In this document: piece after piece, positions 10,373-18,057 of the stretch
Numbering within the stretch: the first letter of the stretch is position 1
Layout: every line of letters starts with the position of its first letter
Assembly: GCF_024498075.1 (NCBI RefSeq)
Contig: NZ_JANHOF010000009.1
Span: 1-64,000 of the forward strand
Length of the DNA: 64,000 nucleotides
Direction: 5' to 3'
Source of the DNA: Paenibacillus mendelii
Lineage (GTDB): Bacteria; Bacillota; Bacilli; Paenibacillales; Paenibacillaceae
The notes under the pieces: model-generated
Told to the model about the DNA's origin: nothing
Seen by the model: the letters and a program-made list of their open reading frames with translations, nothing else
Databases searched by the model: none
Position numbers and translations under genes: made by a program

Positions 10373-11158
10373 CTACTCCCTCTTACTGAGGTGCATGGCG
10401 ATCTTCTTCATGTTTTGAACGGCTGCTGTCATCAGCGCCTGTTCCGTCACATTTTTAAGCCCTCGTAACCGGCAATAGCGAAGCCCGTGGAGCTCTTTAG
10501 CATCCGCGAAGCTTCGCTCAATCGTTTCTTTCCTCTTCTTGTACAGTTTCTTTCCATCTGGAGATAATCGGTTTCCTCGCACCCATTCTTTACTCTCTTC
10601 CCACACATGTCGCGTAATCACTTTTCGGTGGTTTTTTGAACGGGTGCACTCGGCAAGCATCGGGCAACTTTTGCAAACCTCCGGATTCGATGCATAGTGG
10701 CGGTAGCCGTGACGGTCTGTTGTTCGGTAAGTAAGAGGCTGGCTATTGGGACAGGTATACGTATCACTTTGAGCGTCATAATGGAATTTCCATTTTGCAA
10801 ACAATCCTTGCGTCGGGTGGAAGCGACGATGGGCAATAACAGCAAAAATCTTCTTCTCTTTTAGTTTTTTACAAATGGGTGTCGTTAAATAACCCGCGTC
10901 CAATGTGACAGCCTCTACCTTAAACGCAAAACGCTGTGTTTGCCGCTCGAGTCGATCGAGGTAGGGCAAAGAGTCATGTACATTGCCAGGGGTAACATAA
11001 ACGTCCGTGATCACGTTATACTTCAAGTCGACTGTCCGATGATCGAGATAAAAGAATCCTTCAGGTTTCCCGTCTCGAACCATATAACCGCTTTCGGGGT
11101 CCGTTGTGCTGCGCTTAATTTCCTTCTTTTCTTCCACCACCTCTTTAGGTTTTAGTTC
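10373..11158 (-). CDS. IS1182-family transposase, C-terminal part (-1 frame)
   Basis: Continues the transposase after a -1 shift at the A AAA AAG heptamer: [19 protein letters not shown], then [30 protein letters not shown]. It contains the second catalytic Asp ([14 protein letters not shown]), a Cys cluster ([11 protein letters not shown]) and the terminal Glu in the [25 protein letters not shown] motif of DDE transposases. Joined product about 454 aa, the normal IS1182 size. An internal GTG at 11140 could start this part alone, but no good ribosome site precedes it. The alternative is a one-base indel that inactivated the gene. Confidence 0.82.
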   Translation of the reverse strand, partial: ELKPKEVVEEKKEIKRSTTDPESGYMVRDGKPEGFFYLDHRTVDLKYNVITDVYVTPGNVHDSLPYLDRLERQTQRFAFKVEAVTLDAGYLTTPICKKLKEKKIFAVIAHRRFHPTQGLFAKWKFHYDAQSDTYTCPNSQPLTYRTTDRHGYRHYASNPEVCKSCPMLAECTRSKNHRKVITRHVWEESKEWVRGNRLSPDGKKLYKKRKETIERSFADAKELHGLRYCRLRGLKNVTEQALMTAAVQNMKKIAMHLSKRE

Positions 11159-11736
11159 TTTTTTCCGCGTTCTTTACGCTCCTGATCGACAGCTTCATTG
11201 AGTTCTTCGATGTAGCTTTTCGTGTTCTGCAACACTTCTTCTCGTGTGTACTTATGTTTATTGGCGTTGGCTTTTAAGTGCGTCGAATCCGAAATCAGTA
11301 CGCGGCCGCCAACCATTCGATGCTGGATGGCTTGAAGAACGATCTCATCGAAGATGTCCTGAAAAATGGTGGTGTCTTTGAATCGCTTCCGGCGATTCCA
11401 ACTAATCGTGGAATGATCCGGAACGCGGTCCGTTAAGCCTAAGCCGAGAAACCAACGATACGCTACATTGGTTTGGATTTCTTGCTCCAGGCGGCGTTCA
11501 GAGCGAATCCCATAAAAATAGCCGAGAAAAACCATCTTGAACAAGACAAGAGGATCTATTGCCGGGCGTCCATTATCTTCACAATATAAAGGACGAACCT
11601 TTTCTAAGATAAAAGAAAAGTCGATGTATTGATCAATCTTTCGAAGCATGTGATCCTGAGGGACAAGGCTTTCGAGAGACACAAATTCAAAGGCAGTTTG
11701 TTTATCTTTAGGAGTGCGTAACATGATCATCACCAT
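11158..11736 (-). CDS. IS1182-family transposase, N-terminal part (frame 0)
   Basis: Encodes about 193 residues up to a slippery A AAA AAG site at 11158-11164. Without slippage, translation adds Asn and stops at 11152-11154. Begins near [30 protein letters not shown], the usual IS1182 start, then [22 protein letters not shown], a DUF772-type N-terminal domain, and the first catalytic Asp in [13 protein letters not shown]. Starts at ATG 11736, 11730 or 11724 are all possible and the ribosome site is poor, which suits low transposase expression. The rest of the protein is in the -1 frame. Confidence 0.85.
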
Positions 11737-11830
11737 CCGTAAGAGTTATATATGTATTATAACACATTAACGCGGTAATTGGTTAAATTATATAAGCGCA
11801 AAAATGGCTGTCGAGGTTTCTCGACAGCCT

Positions 11831-11860
11831 GAGCGCCCTCCGGAAGGAGGGCGCTCTTCT
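11831..11860 (+). repeat. Right copy of duplicated terminator hairpin
   Basis: Identical 26-bp palindrome (11831-11856) to the one at 10244-10269, followed by TTCTTATTTATT, the likely original downstream side of the terminator. Confidence 0.88.
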
Positions 11861-11973
11861 TATTTATTCTGTCGAAAATTGGAATCATATCGGATCAGAT
11901 GAGAAATCGGAGTGGATTCCTGTGTACGACTAGCTTCTGCCGAAAGGGGACGATGGACCTAGCCCGTTCCGGT

Positions 11974-12969
11974 TCAAGGCTTGGTCTTGCGGGGGGCCAC
12001 TGTCCCTCCCTCAAAGCGTTCAAACTTCGTAAAGAAGCTTGCGGTGCCGTAGGCGGCACGGGTCTTAATAATATTGATAAGTAAGGCGACAATCTTCGCT
12101 GTCTGCTCTGTGGAAGCATATAACGTCGTTAACGGAGGTACGCTGATTCGCGCCAGTTCAGTCAAGCCCGACCCGATCAGGCTAATATGCTGAGGTACAG
12201 CTACTCCGGTCTCCTTCAACCGTTGAAGAACGCCGAACTGGATGACCGTATTGGCGCAGAAAGCGGCCGTATAGTCAAGCTGAAGCATCTCAGCCCTTCT
12301 GCAGAGCTCATAGCCATTCTCTTCATTGCTAATTTGAATGAGTGATTTATCGAGCGGAAGCCCATTATCCTCCAGTGCTTGGCAATAGCCTTCCATACCT
12401 AGCTTATGCGTGTTATAGTCCATGCTTCCCATGAATAACGCGATACGGGTATGACCAATGGAGATCAAATAATTCGTGGCGTCATAGGCCAGCTTCCGAT
12501 CGTCGTTCGCGGCGAAGTTCACCTTGTCGATGATGTCAGGCAAAGGGAGCCCGGAGATGATATAGGATGTCTGGGAATGACGAAACATGTCGATCAAGGT
12601 TTCATCCACATCACCAGATACGATGAACCCATCAATCTCCTGATTATTCAGCAGCCGCTGTAGCTTGTGCAGCGACTCCTCGGTAGACGTTATGTTCATG
12701 AACACAAGTCCATAGCTAAATTGGCTAGCAGCCTCTTCCATCACTCTTAAATCGCCCATATAACGCGGGTCATTCGCTTCACGATTGTATAGGACGTAGC
12801 ATAGCTTGGGACTAACCTCGACATCACGGTATCCGAGCTCTTGAGCGGCCTGCAGGATGCGGTTTCTTGTCTCGGCAGAGATTGTGCTGCTGGGCGTATT
12901 GTTTAACACAAGGGACACGGCTGTACGTGAAATACCGAGATACTCGGCAATCTCTTTCTTCGTAACCAT
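11974..12969 (-). CDS. LacI-family transcriptional regulator
   Basis: A 331-aa regulator with an N-terminal helix-turn-helix and hinge (VTKKEIAEYLGISRTAVSLVLNNTPSSTISAETRNRILQAAQELGY) and a periplasmic-binding-protein-like sugar sensor domain (IDGFIVSG, YLISIGHTRIALFMGS, SVPPLTTLYASTEQTAKIVALLI). ATG 12969 follows AAGGAGA on the minus strand. It is divergent from the dehydrogenase-ABC-glycosidase operon starting at 13260, so it is the likely local repressor of that locus. A palindrome with the central CG of LacI operators lies inside the divergent promoter (13196-13209). The effector is probably a sugar and is not identifiable here. Confidence 0.93.
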   Translation of the reverse strand: MVTKKEIAEYLGISRTAVSLVLNNTPSSTISAETRNRILQAAQELGYRDVEVSPKLCYVLYNREANDPRYMGDLRVMEEAASQFSYGLVFMNITSTEESLHKLQRLLNNQEIDGFIVSGDVDETLIDMFRHSQTSYIISGLPLPDIIDKVNFAANDDRKLAYDATNYLISIGHTRIALFMGSMDYNTHKLGMEGYCQALEDNGLPLDKSLIQISNEENGYELCRRAEMLQLDYTAAFCANTVIQFGVLQRLKETGVAVPQHISLIGSGLTELARISVPPLTTLYASTEQTAKIVALLINIIKTRAAYGTASFFTKFERFEGGTVAPRKTKP

Positions 12970-13183
12970 CAGGCAATCTCCTTCATGAAATCCTGTTTAG
13001 ACAACTATTAGCATAACGATAGGTATATTTTACCGATAGCGCAGCTAGGACGTCAATCCATAAATACGATACCAATTCGCCCGCGAGGGTGAAAAGAGTA
13101 CGAAACACCGGCATAACATGGCAATCGAGCATCATAATTTCAATTTATGACCAAATCCACGACTAAATATTGGAAGAAAATTG

Positions 13184-13212
13184 TTGACAGTCCACATAAC
13201 GCGAGTTATATT
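13184..13212 (+). promoter_or_regulatory. Promoter with embedded LacI-type operator for the 13260 operon
   Basis: TTGACA (13184-13189), 17-base spacer and TATATT (13207-13212) lie 48 bases upstream of ATG 13260. The palindrome ATAAC GCGA GTTAT (13196-13209, central CG) fills the spacer and overlaps the -10 element, so a bound LacI-type protein would block polymerase. Confidence 0.72.
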
Positions 13213-13259
13213 CTTACTTGATTAATAAAACCTATTTCTGGAAGGAGGTTGAAGGCTCA

Positions 13260-14513
13260 ATGCACCGAATCACCGCGGTACTCATAGGAGCTGGAGCAAG
13301 AGGGAGGTTTGCTTACGGTCAGTATGCACGAAATTATCCGGATGAGATGCAAATCTTCGCTGTTGCGGATCCTGATCAAGAGCGTAGGCAGCGAGCGGTG
13401 GAGGAGCATAGCATTCCGGAGTCTCTCAGCTTCGATAGCTGGGAACAAGTCTTGGCCAAGGACAAACTTGCCGATGTGGCGGTCATATCAACCCAAGATA
13501 AGATGCACTATCAACCTACTTTGAAAGCGCTCTCTCAAGGTTATCATGTACTACTGGAAAAGCCAATGTCCCCTAATGTGGACGAGGTTCTGCAAATGGC
13601 GGAGGCTGCGGAGCGGCATGACCGGCTGCTAACGGTGTGCCATGTCCTTCGGTACACGCCTTTCTGGTCGAAGGTGAAAGAGCTGCTTCTTGAGCGCACT
13701 ATAGGGGAGATCGTATCGATTCAGCTGAACGAGAACGTTGGTTATTTTCATATGGCTCACAGCTTCGTTCGCGGAAATTGGCGCAGAGTGGACGAGACAA
13801 GTCCGATGATCTTGCAGAAGTCATGCCATGACATGGATCTTATTGCGTGGCTAATGGATCAGCCTTGTGTTCGTATCAGCTCGTACGGTTCGCTGCTGCA
13901 TTTTCGCCCGGAACGCGCACCAGAAATATCGTCTGACCGCTGCACCAGCTGCAGGATCGAGCGTGAATGTCCATACTCCGCGATAAAAATATATGCGGAG
14001 GACAAGACGCGTGAATGGTCGAGATTTATAACGAACGATCTATCTGAAGCTGGCATTGAACAGGCGATCCGCGAAGGTCCGTTCGGTCGCTGCGTATACC
14101 GCTGCGATAATGATGTGGTCGACCATCAGGTAGTGAACATGGAATTCGAAACCGGGGCGACGGCGGCATTCACCATGTCGGGGTTCACGCATGATTGCTC
14201 CAGATCAGTTCAAATCATGGGGACGCTCGGTGAGATTAGAGGACGTATGGAGGACCAGGAAATTATACTCTACCCCTTCGGCAAGCAGCCGGTGCACATT
14301 CCAGTCGTAGTAGACACGGAGGGTCATGGGGGCGGGGATGAGCTTCTCGTTCGGTCGTTTCTAGCGCAAGTGAGAGCAGGCAAGGCTGCAGAAGGGCTAA
14401 CCTCCGCCCGGGCCTCCGTCCAAAGCCACCTGATGGCTTTTGCTGCGGAGCAATCCAGGCTTAAGGGGGGCAGTTCCATAGAGCTTGGCAGCATGATACC
14501 TCAGATGAGCTAA
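13260..14513 (+). CDS. Gfo/Idh/MocA-family oxidoreductase with Cys cluster
   Basis: A 417-aa NAD(P)-dependent sugar dehydrogenase-like protein. The N-terminal Rossmann fold has GAGARG (residues 10-15) and the EKP signature (100-102). The C-terminal alpha/beta domain follows. It carries an insert at ~225-245 with CTSC(6)C (Cys228, Cys231, Cys237), which looks like a metal-binding or structural knot found in one subgroup of the family. The frame is open from 13218, but ATG 13260 follows GAAGGAGG with correct spacing. First gene of an operon with an ABC importer and a secreted glycosidase, so it probably processes an imported sugar. Substrate unknown. Confidence 0.88.
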   Translation: MHRITAVLIGAGARGRFAYGQYARNYPDEMQIFAVADPDQERRQRAVEEHSIPESLSFDSWEQVLAKDKLADVAVISTQDKMHYQPTLKALSQGYHVLLEKPMSPNVDEVLQMAEAAERHDRLLTVCHVLRYTPFWSKVKELLLERTIGEIVSIQLNENVGYFHMAHSFVRGNWRRVDETSPMILQKSCHDMDLIAWLMDQPCVRISSYGSLLHFRPERAPEISSDRCTSCRIERECPYSAIKIYAEDKTREWSRFITNDLSEAGIEQAIREGPFGRCVYRCDNDVVDHQVVNMEFETGATAAFTMSGFTHDCSRSVQIMGTLGEIRGRMEDQEIILYPFGKQPVHIPVVVDTEGHGGGDELLVRSFLAQVRAGKAAEGLTSARASVQSHLMAFAAEQSRLKGGSSIELGSMIPQMS

Positions 14514-14569
14514 TCGTTAGTGGAAAGTTGCAAGGAAGGATAACCATAAACGATACCGGGGGATGGAAA

Positions 14570-16087
14570 ATGAAAAAACCATTGACGTTGTTGTTAGCCG
14601 TAATCATGGTAGTAACCTTGTTAGCCGGATGCTCGGGGGGCAATAAGAACGGGAATGGCGGGAGCACCGCCGACAACGAAAACAAGAGCGGGAATAAGAA
14701 CTCCAACACGAACGCGAATGCAGGTACGGAAGGCAAGACGAATACGGCTGCGGAGGATGACGTATATCCGGAGAACGGGCTGTCGAAGAGTGAGAAGGTG
14801 ACGCTGAAGGTAGGTTTCTGGGAAAATGGCGGCGGTCGCTCCTGGATGGATACGGCCGTGAAGAAATTTTCGGAGAAATATCCAAACGTCTCCTTCGACA
14901 TAACCTCGACACCGACGCTGGAAACGATATTGGAGCCGATGATCGCCGCAGGCGATGACGAGGAAATGTTCGATCTGTTCTTTCCGAGATTCACGGCGGC
15001 TGGTCAAGCTGAGAAATTAGTAGAGGCAGGCAAGATTGAACCGCAGGACGATCTGTGGAACCGCGTCCTGCCAGGCGAAACCGACAAGACACTCCGATCC
15101 GTCATTTCGGATGACATGTTCGAAGCGGTTCAGTTCAAGGGAATGACAAGCCGGGTGCCGGTGGGCGGCTATACGGCCGGATTGTTCTTCGATCAGAATC
15201 TATTCGATGAGCATGGTTGGAACAAGAATCCAAGCACTTGGGATGAATTCGTTGCCTTGCTTGGCGATATTAAAGCCAAAGATATTATCCCCATTACGTT
15301 CCCGGGCGTCTACGCGGGTTATCTGACCAACTACACGTTCGATCTGCTGCCTTTTGGCTTAGCCAAGGGAGAGGGGAATTTCGATACGTATCTAGACAAT
15401 TTCCGCAATTATACAGGACCGCAATTAACGACAGAGCACAATAAGGAAGAGTGGAGCCGGCTATACGATCTAGGCAAAAAGGGGTATTTCCCGCCAGGGG
15501 TTGCGGCGCTTAATCATACCCAGTCCCAGATGCAGGTGCTGCAGCACAAGGCTGCTCTCGTGTCTACGGGCGATTGGGTGGGCAACGAAATGAAAACAAG
15601 CACGCCGGAAGGCTTTAAGTGGGGCTTCATGGCTATACCTGCGACGAATGACAAGGATCAAACGATATTTATTAACTCCGGCGTTACCGATATCGGATTC
15701 AGCATATGGAAGAACAAGCCCGATCTCGTGAAACAATGGTCGAAGGAATTCATACTAAGCCTGTATACCTTTGAAATCCAGGAGATCCTTGCAGCTGAAG
15801 CGGGAGCCTTCCCAGCCCGTCTTGACTTTGGCGACGATCCTGCGCGGATAGCTAAGCTACAACCAGCTCCTGCGGCTGTCATGGAGTATGCGACTAAGCA
15901 TGAGGTGCAGTATATCTCATTCCGCCGTAATTTCAGCTTGATGAGTCCGGAATCCGCCCAATCGTCGAAGCTCGTATCGGAAATGATTACAGCGGTGGCA
16001 TCAGGGAAGAAGGATCCGCTTCCGGTGCTGGAACAAGCCGAGAAGCTGCTCCAGAAGAGCATCGAGAAGGATCGGCCTAAGAAGTAA
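14570..16087 (+). CDS. Extracellular solute-binding lipoprotein (family 1-like) of a sugar ABC importer
   Basis: A 505-aa lipoprotein with signal peptide and lipobox (LLAGCSGG), then a low-complexity Asn/Ser/Gly-rich linker of ~40 residues that reaches across the wall. The binding domain follows (KVTLKVGFWENGGGRSWMDTAVKKFSEKYPNV). It captures a sugar or oligosaccharide for the two permeases that follow. Start taken at ATG 14570 (MKKPLTLLLAV) after CCGGGGGATGG. A frame opening at 14528 would put the signal peptide too far in. Typical for Paenibacillus carbohydrate clusters. Confidence 0.92.
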   Translation: MKKPLTLLLAVIMVVTLLAGCSGGNKNGNGGSTADNENKSGNKNSNTNANAGTEGKTNTAAEDDVYPENGLSKSEKVTLKVGFWENGGGRSWMDTAVKKFSEKYPNVSFDITSTPTLETILEPMIAAGDDEEMFDLFFPRFTAAGQAEKLVEAGKIEPQDDLWNRVLPGETDKTLRSVISDDMFEAVQFKGMTSRVPVGGYTAGLFFDQNLFDEHGWNKNPSTWDEFVALLGDIKAKDIIPITFPGVYAGYLTNYTFDLLPFGLAKGEGNFDTYLDNFRNYTGPQLTTEHNKEEWSRLYDLGKKGYFPPGVAALNHTQSQMQVLQHKAALVSTGDWVGNEMKTSTPEGFKWGFMAIPATNDKDQTIFINSGVTDIGFSIWKNKPDLVKQWSKEFILSLYTFEIQEILAAEAGAFPARLDFGDDPARIAKLQPAPAAVMEYATKHEVQYISFRRNFSLMSPESAQSSKLVSEMITAVASGKKDPLPVLEQAEKLLQKSIEKDRPKK

Positions 16088-16105
16088 GGATGTCTTGCAA
16101 TCGGG

Positions 16106-16162
16106 CGCCTTCCGAATGCGCGAAGGCGGTGTCATCGAAGGGGATTCGCTTCTCCCTTCGAT
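16106..16162 (+). promoter_or_regulatory. Two hairpins between binding-protein and permease genes
   Basis: CGCCTTC / GAAGGCG (16106-16128) and ATCGAAGGG / CCCTTCGAT (16134-16162), neither followed by a T run. Such intercistronic stems often protect the upstream mRNA and give more binding protein than permease. This is inferred, not shown. Confidence 0.5.
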
Positions 16163-16188
16163 CATTCACGACGTAAGGAGGCAGCATT

Positions 16189-17133
16189 GTGGCAGCAGAA
16201 GTGAAGAAGATCGCGGTCAGCATGCGCAAGCGGGCGGGCGCGGGCAAAGTTAAACGGCAAAAGGCGGTATTCTTGCTCATTGCGATCGTGCCATCGTTTG
16301 GCGGCTACCTGTTATTTACTCTGTATCCCAATATATTGTCCATCTATTATTCATTATTGAATTGGGATGGCTTGAGTGAACCCAAGTTTGTCGGGTTCAG
16401 CAACTATATCTTTATGGTGAGCGATCAATTTGTATGGAGGGCGCTGTACCACAACCTGCTGTATATGATTGTCGTGCCGTTCGCGATCCTAATTATTTCG
16501 CTTCTGCTCGCCTATTTACTGAATAATAAGCCGTATCGAGAGAACGGGTTCTATAAGGTCTTGTATTTCTTTACGAATATTCTCTCCGCAGTCGTCGTTG
16601 CCCTGCTATGGTCCTTTATCTTCGATGGCAGCTTCGGGCTATTAAATGGCATTCTTGAGCTGGTGGGCATTCCGGCGGGGGGCTATTACTGGCTGGGGGA
16701 TACCCGGACGGCACTGTGGGCCTTGGTCATTCCTATGGTGTGGGGGGGTGTCGGACTCTATGCAGTCATCTTCATGAATGCGATCAGCGGGATTCCGAAA
16801 TCGATTTATGAGGCGGCTATTATCGAAGGTGCCCGGCCGATGCAAATTTTGATTAAAATTACGATCCCGCTAATAAGGGGGGTCATCCGTGTCTGTGCAT
16901 TGTTCGTCGTATTAGGCACGATAAAGGGCTTCGAGATGATTATGATCATGACGAACGGCGGACCGGAAGGCTCGACCGATGTGATCGGGTTGTACATGTT
17001 TAATATGGCGTTCGGCAAGGAGTATCACAATTATGGGTACGCTTCCGCAATTGGCATGGTTCTATTCGTGATTCTCGTTGCGGCCAAACTCATCCTAGAT
17101 AAATATTATCCGGACGAAGGAGTCGAATATTAA
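16189..17133 (+). CDS. ABC transporter permease, MalF/LplB-like
   Basis: A 314-aa inner-membrane protein with six predicted membrane helices and the binding-protein-dependent transport signature near residues 205-225 (SIYEAAIIEGARPMQILIKITIPLI, the EAA-G motif that docks the ATPase). The basic N-terminus (KKIAVSMRKRAGAGKVKRQK) is cytoplasmic. GTG start at 16189 after TAAGGAGG. It forms a pair with the next gene. No ATPase is encoded nearby, so a shared MsmX-type ATPase is likely. Confidence 0.93.
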   Translation: MAAEVKKIAVSMRKRAGAGKVKRQKAVFLLIAIVPSFGGYLLFTLYPNILSIYYSLLNWDGLSEPKFVGFSNYIFMVSDQFVWRALYHNLLYMIVVPFAILIISLLLAYLLNNKPYRENGFYKVLYFFTNILSAVVVALLWSFIFDGSFGLLNGILELVGIPAGGYYWLGDTRTALWALVIPMVWGGVGLYAVIFMNAISGIPKSIYEAAIIEGARPMQILIKITIPLIRGVIRVCALFVVLGTIKGFEMIMIMTNGGPEGSTDVIGLYMFNMAFGKEYHNYGYASAIGMVLFVILVAAKLILDKYYPDEGVEY

Positions 17134-18003
17134 TTGTCCCAAATTCGTGCGAAGAAGGTGGCCGTAATCGAGAAACGTCTTTCTTTGATGGACCTGATAT
17201 GGCGAGTTCTGCTTCTACTATGGTGTCTATCGATTATTTTTCCGGTGATATGGATCTTAGTCCAGTCGCTTCGAACGAATGCGGATTTCTTCCAAAATAT
17301 ATGGGGGCTTCCGGTTCAAATACAGTGGCGCAACTACTATGAAGCCTGGACGAGTTACAATATTGGCAAATCGATGCTCAATACGCTGTATTATGTCGGC
17401 GTAGGGCTGGCCTTAGGCACATTCCTAACGGCACTTAATGCGTATGCGTTAACGCGAATTACGTTCAAAGGCAGGAAGCTGATTTGGTCGATTATCATGC
17501 TGTCGTTATTCCTGCCCGGCATTAATGCCCTCATCCCCCAGTACATCTTGATGAAAACGCTTCATCTGACGAATAGCCTAACCGGTCTCATTGTGCTCGA
17601 CAGCTTGGGGGAGAACGTATTCTTCCTGATGCTGCTCGGCGGATTCATGTCCTCGTTGCCGAAGGACCTGGAGGAGAGCGGTTATGTGGACGGGGCGACG
17701 CTCTTCCAGGTGTTCTGGCGGATTATCGTCCCCCTGTCGACACCCGGAATCGTCACAGTGGCCATCTTCAAATTTCTAGGGCTGTACAACAATTTTCTGG
17801 GGCCGTTTATTTATTTGAGCGATCCCGCGAAATATACAATCGGTGTCAACATGTACCAGGCCAATATGAGAATGAGCTATACGGCTGATTGGGTGACCAT
17901 GTTTGCTGGCGTCATGATTGTGATGGTGCCATCAATCATCATCTATATCCTGTTTCAACGACGGATTATGGAGGGGGCGACGCTAGGAGCAACGAAAGGG
18001 TAA
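17134..18003 (+). CDS. ABC transporter permease, MalG/LplC-like
   Basis: A 289-aa second permease with six membrane helices and the EAA-type loop (LEESGYVDGATLFQVFWRIIVPLSTPG). It begins with TTG at 17134 directly after the stop of the first permease, with GAAGGAG inside that gene as ribosome site, so the two are translationally coupled. The C-terminus QRRIMEGATLGATKG is the usual ending of this subfamily (more often 'EGLTAGAVKG'). Confidence 0.92.
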   Translation: MSQIRAKKVAVIEKRLSLMDLIWRVLLLLWCLSIIFPVIWILVQSLRTNADFFQNIWGLPVQIQWRNYYEAWTSYNIGKSMLNTLYYVGVGLALGTFLTALNAYALTRITFKGRKLIWSIIMLSLFLPGINALIPQYILMKTLHLTNSLTGLIVLDSLGENVFFLMLLGGFMSSLPKDLEESGYVDGATLFQVFWRIIVPLSTPGIVTVAIFKFLGLYNNFLGPFIYLSDPAKYTIGVNMYQANMRMSYTADWVTMFAGVMIVMVPSIIIYILFQRRIMEGATLGATKG

Positions 18004-18057
18004 CGAAAAGCAAGGCTGGAATGATGATGACGATAATCGAATGAGGAGAGTGTACCG

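Larger units (their letters stand above)
10270..11830 (-). mobile_element. IS1182-family insertion sequence, 1561 bp
   Basis: The element lies between two identical 26-bp palindromes. Its ends are inverted repeats of about 14 bp: the left end begins AGCTTGTCGAGAAA, and the right end read inward begins AGGCTGTCGAGAAA. The right tip is also a perfect local hairpin (GGCTGTCGAG GTTT CTCGACAGCC, 11806-11829). The left end has a terminator-like hairpin AGAAAGCC ... GGCTTTCT with a T run (10280-10310) that can stop transcription leaving the transposase gene. The transposase is on the minus strand in two overlapping frames. Length, organisation and the DDE protein fit the IS1182 family, some of whose members are known to prefer stem-loops as targets. 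Confidence 0.9.
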
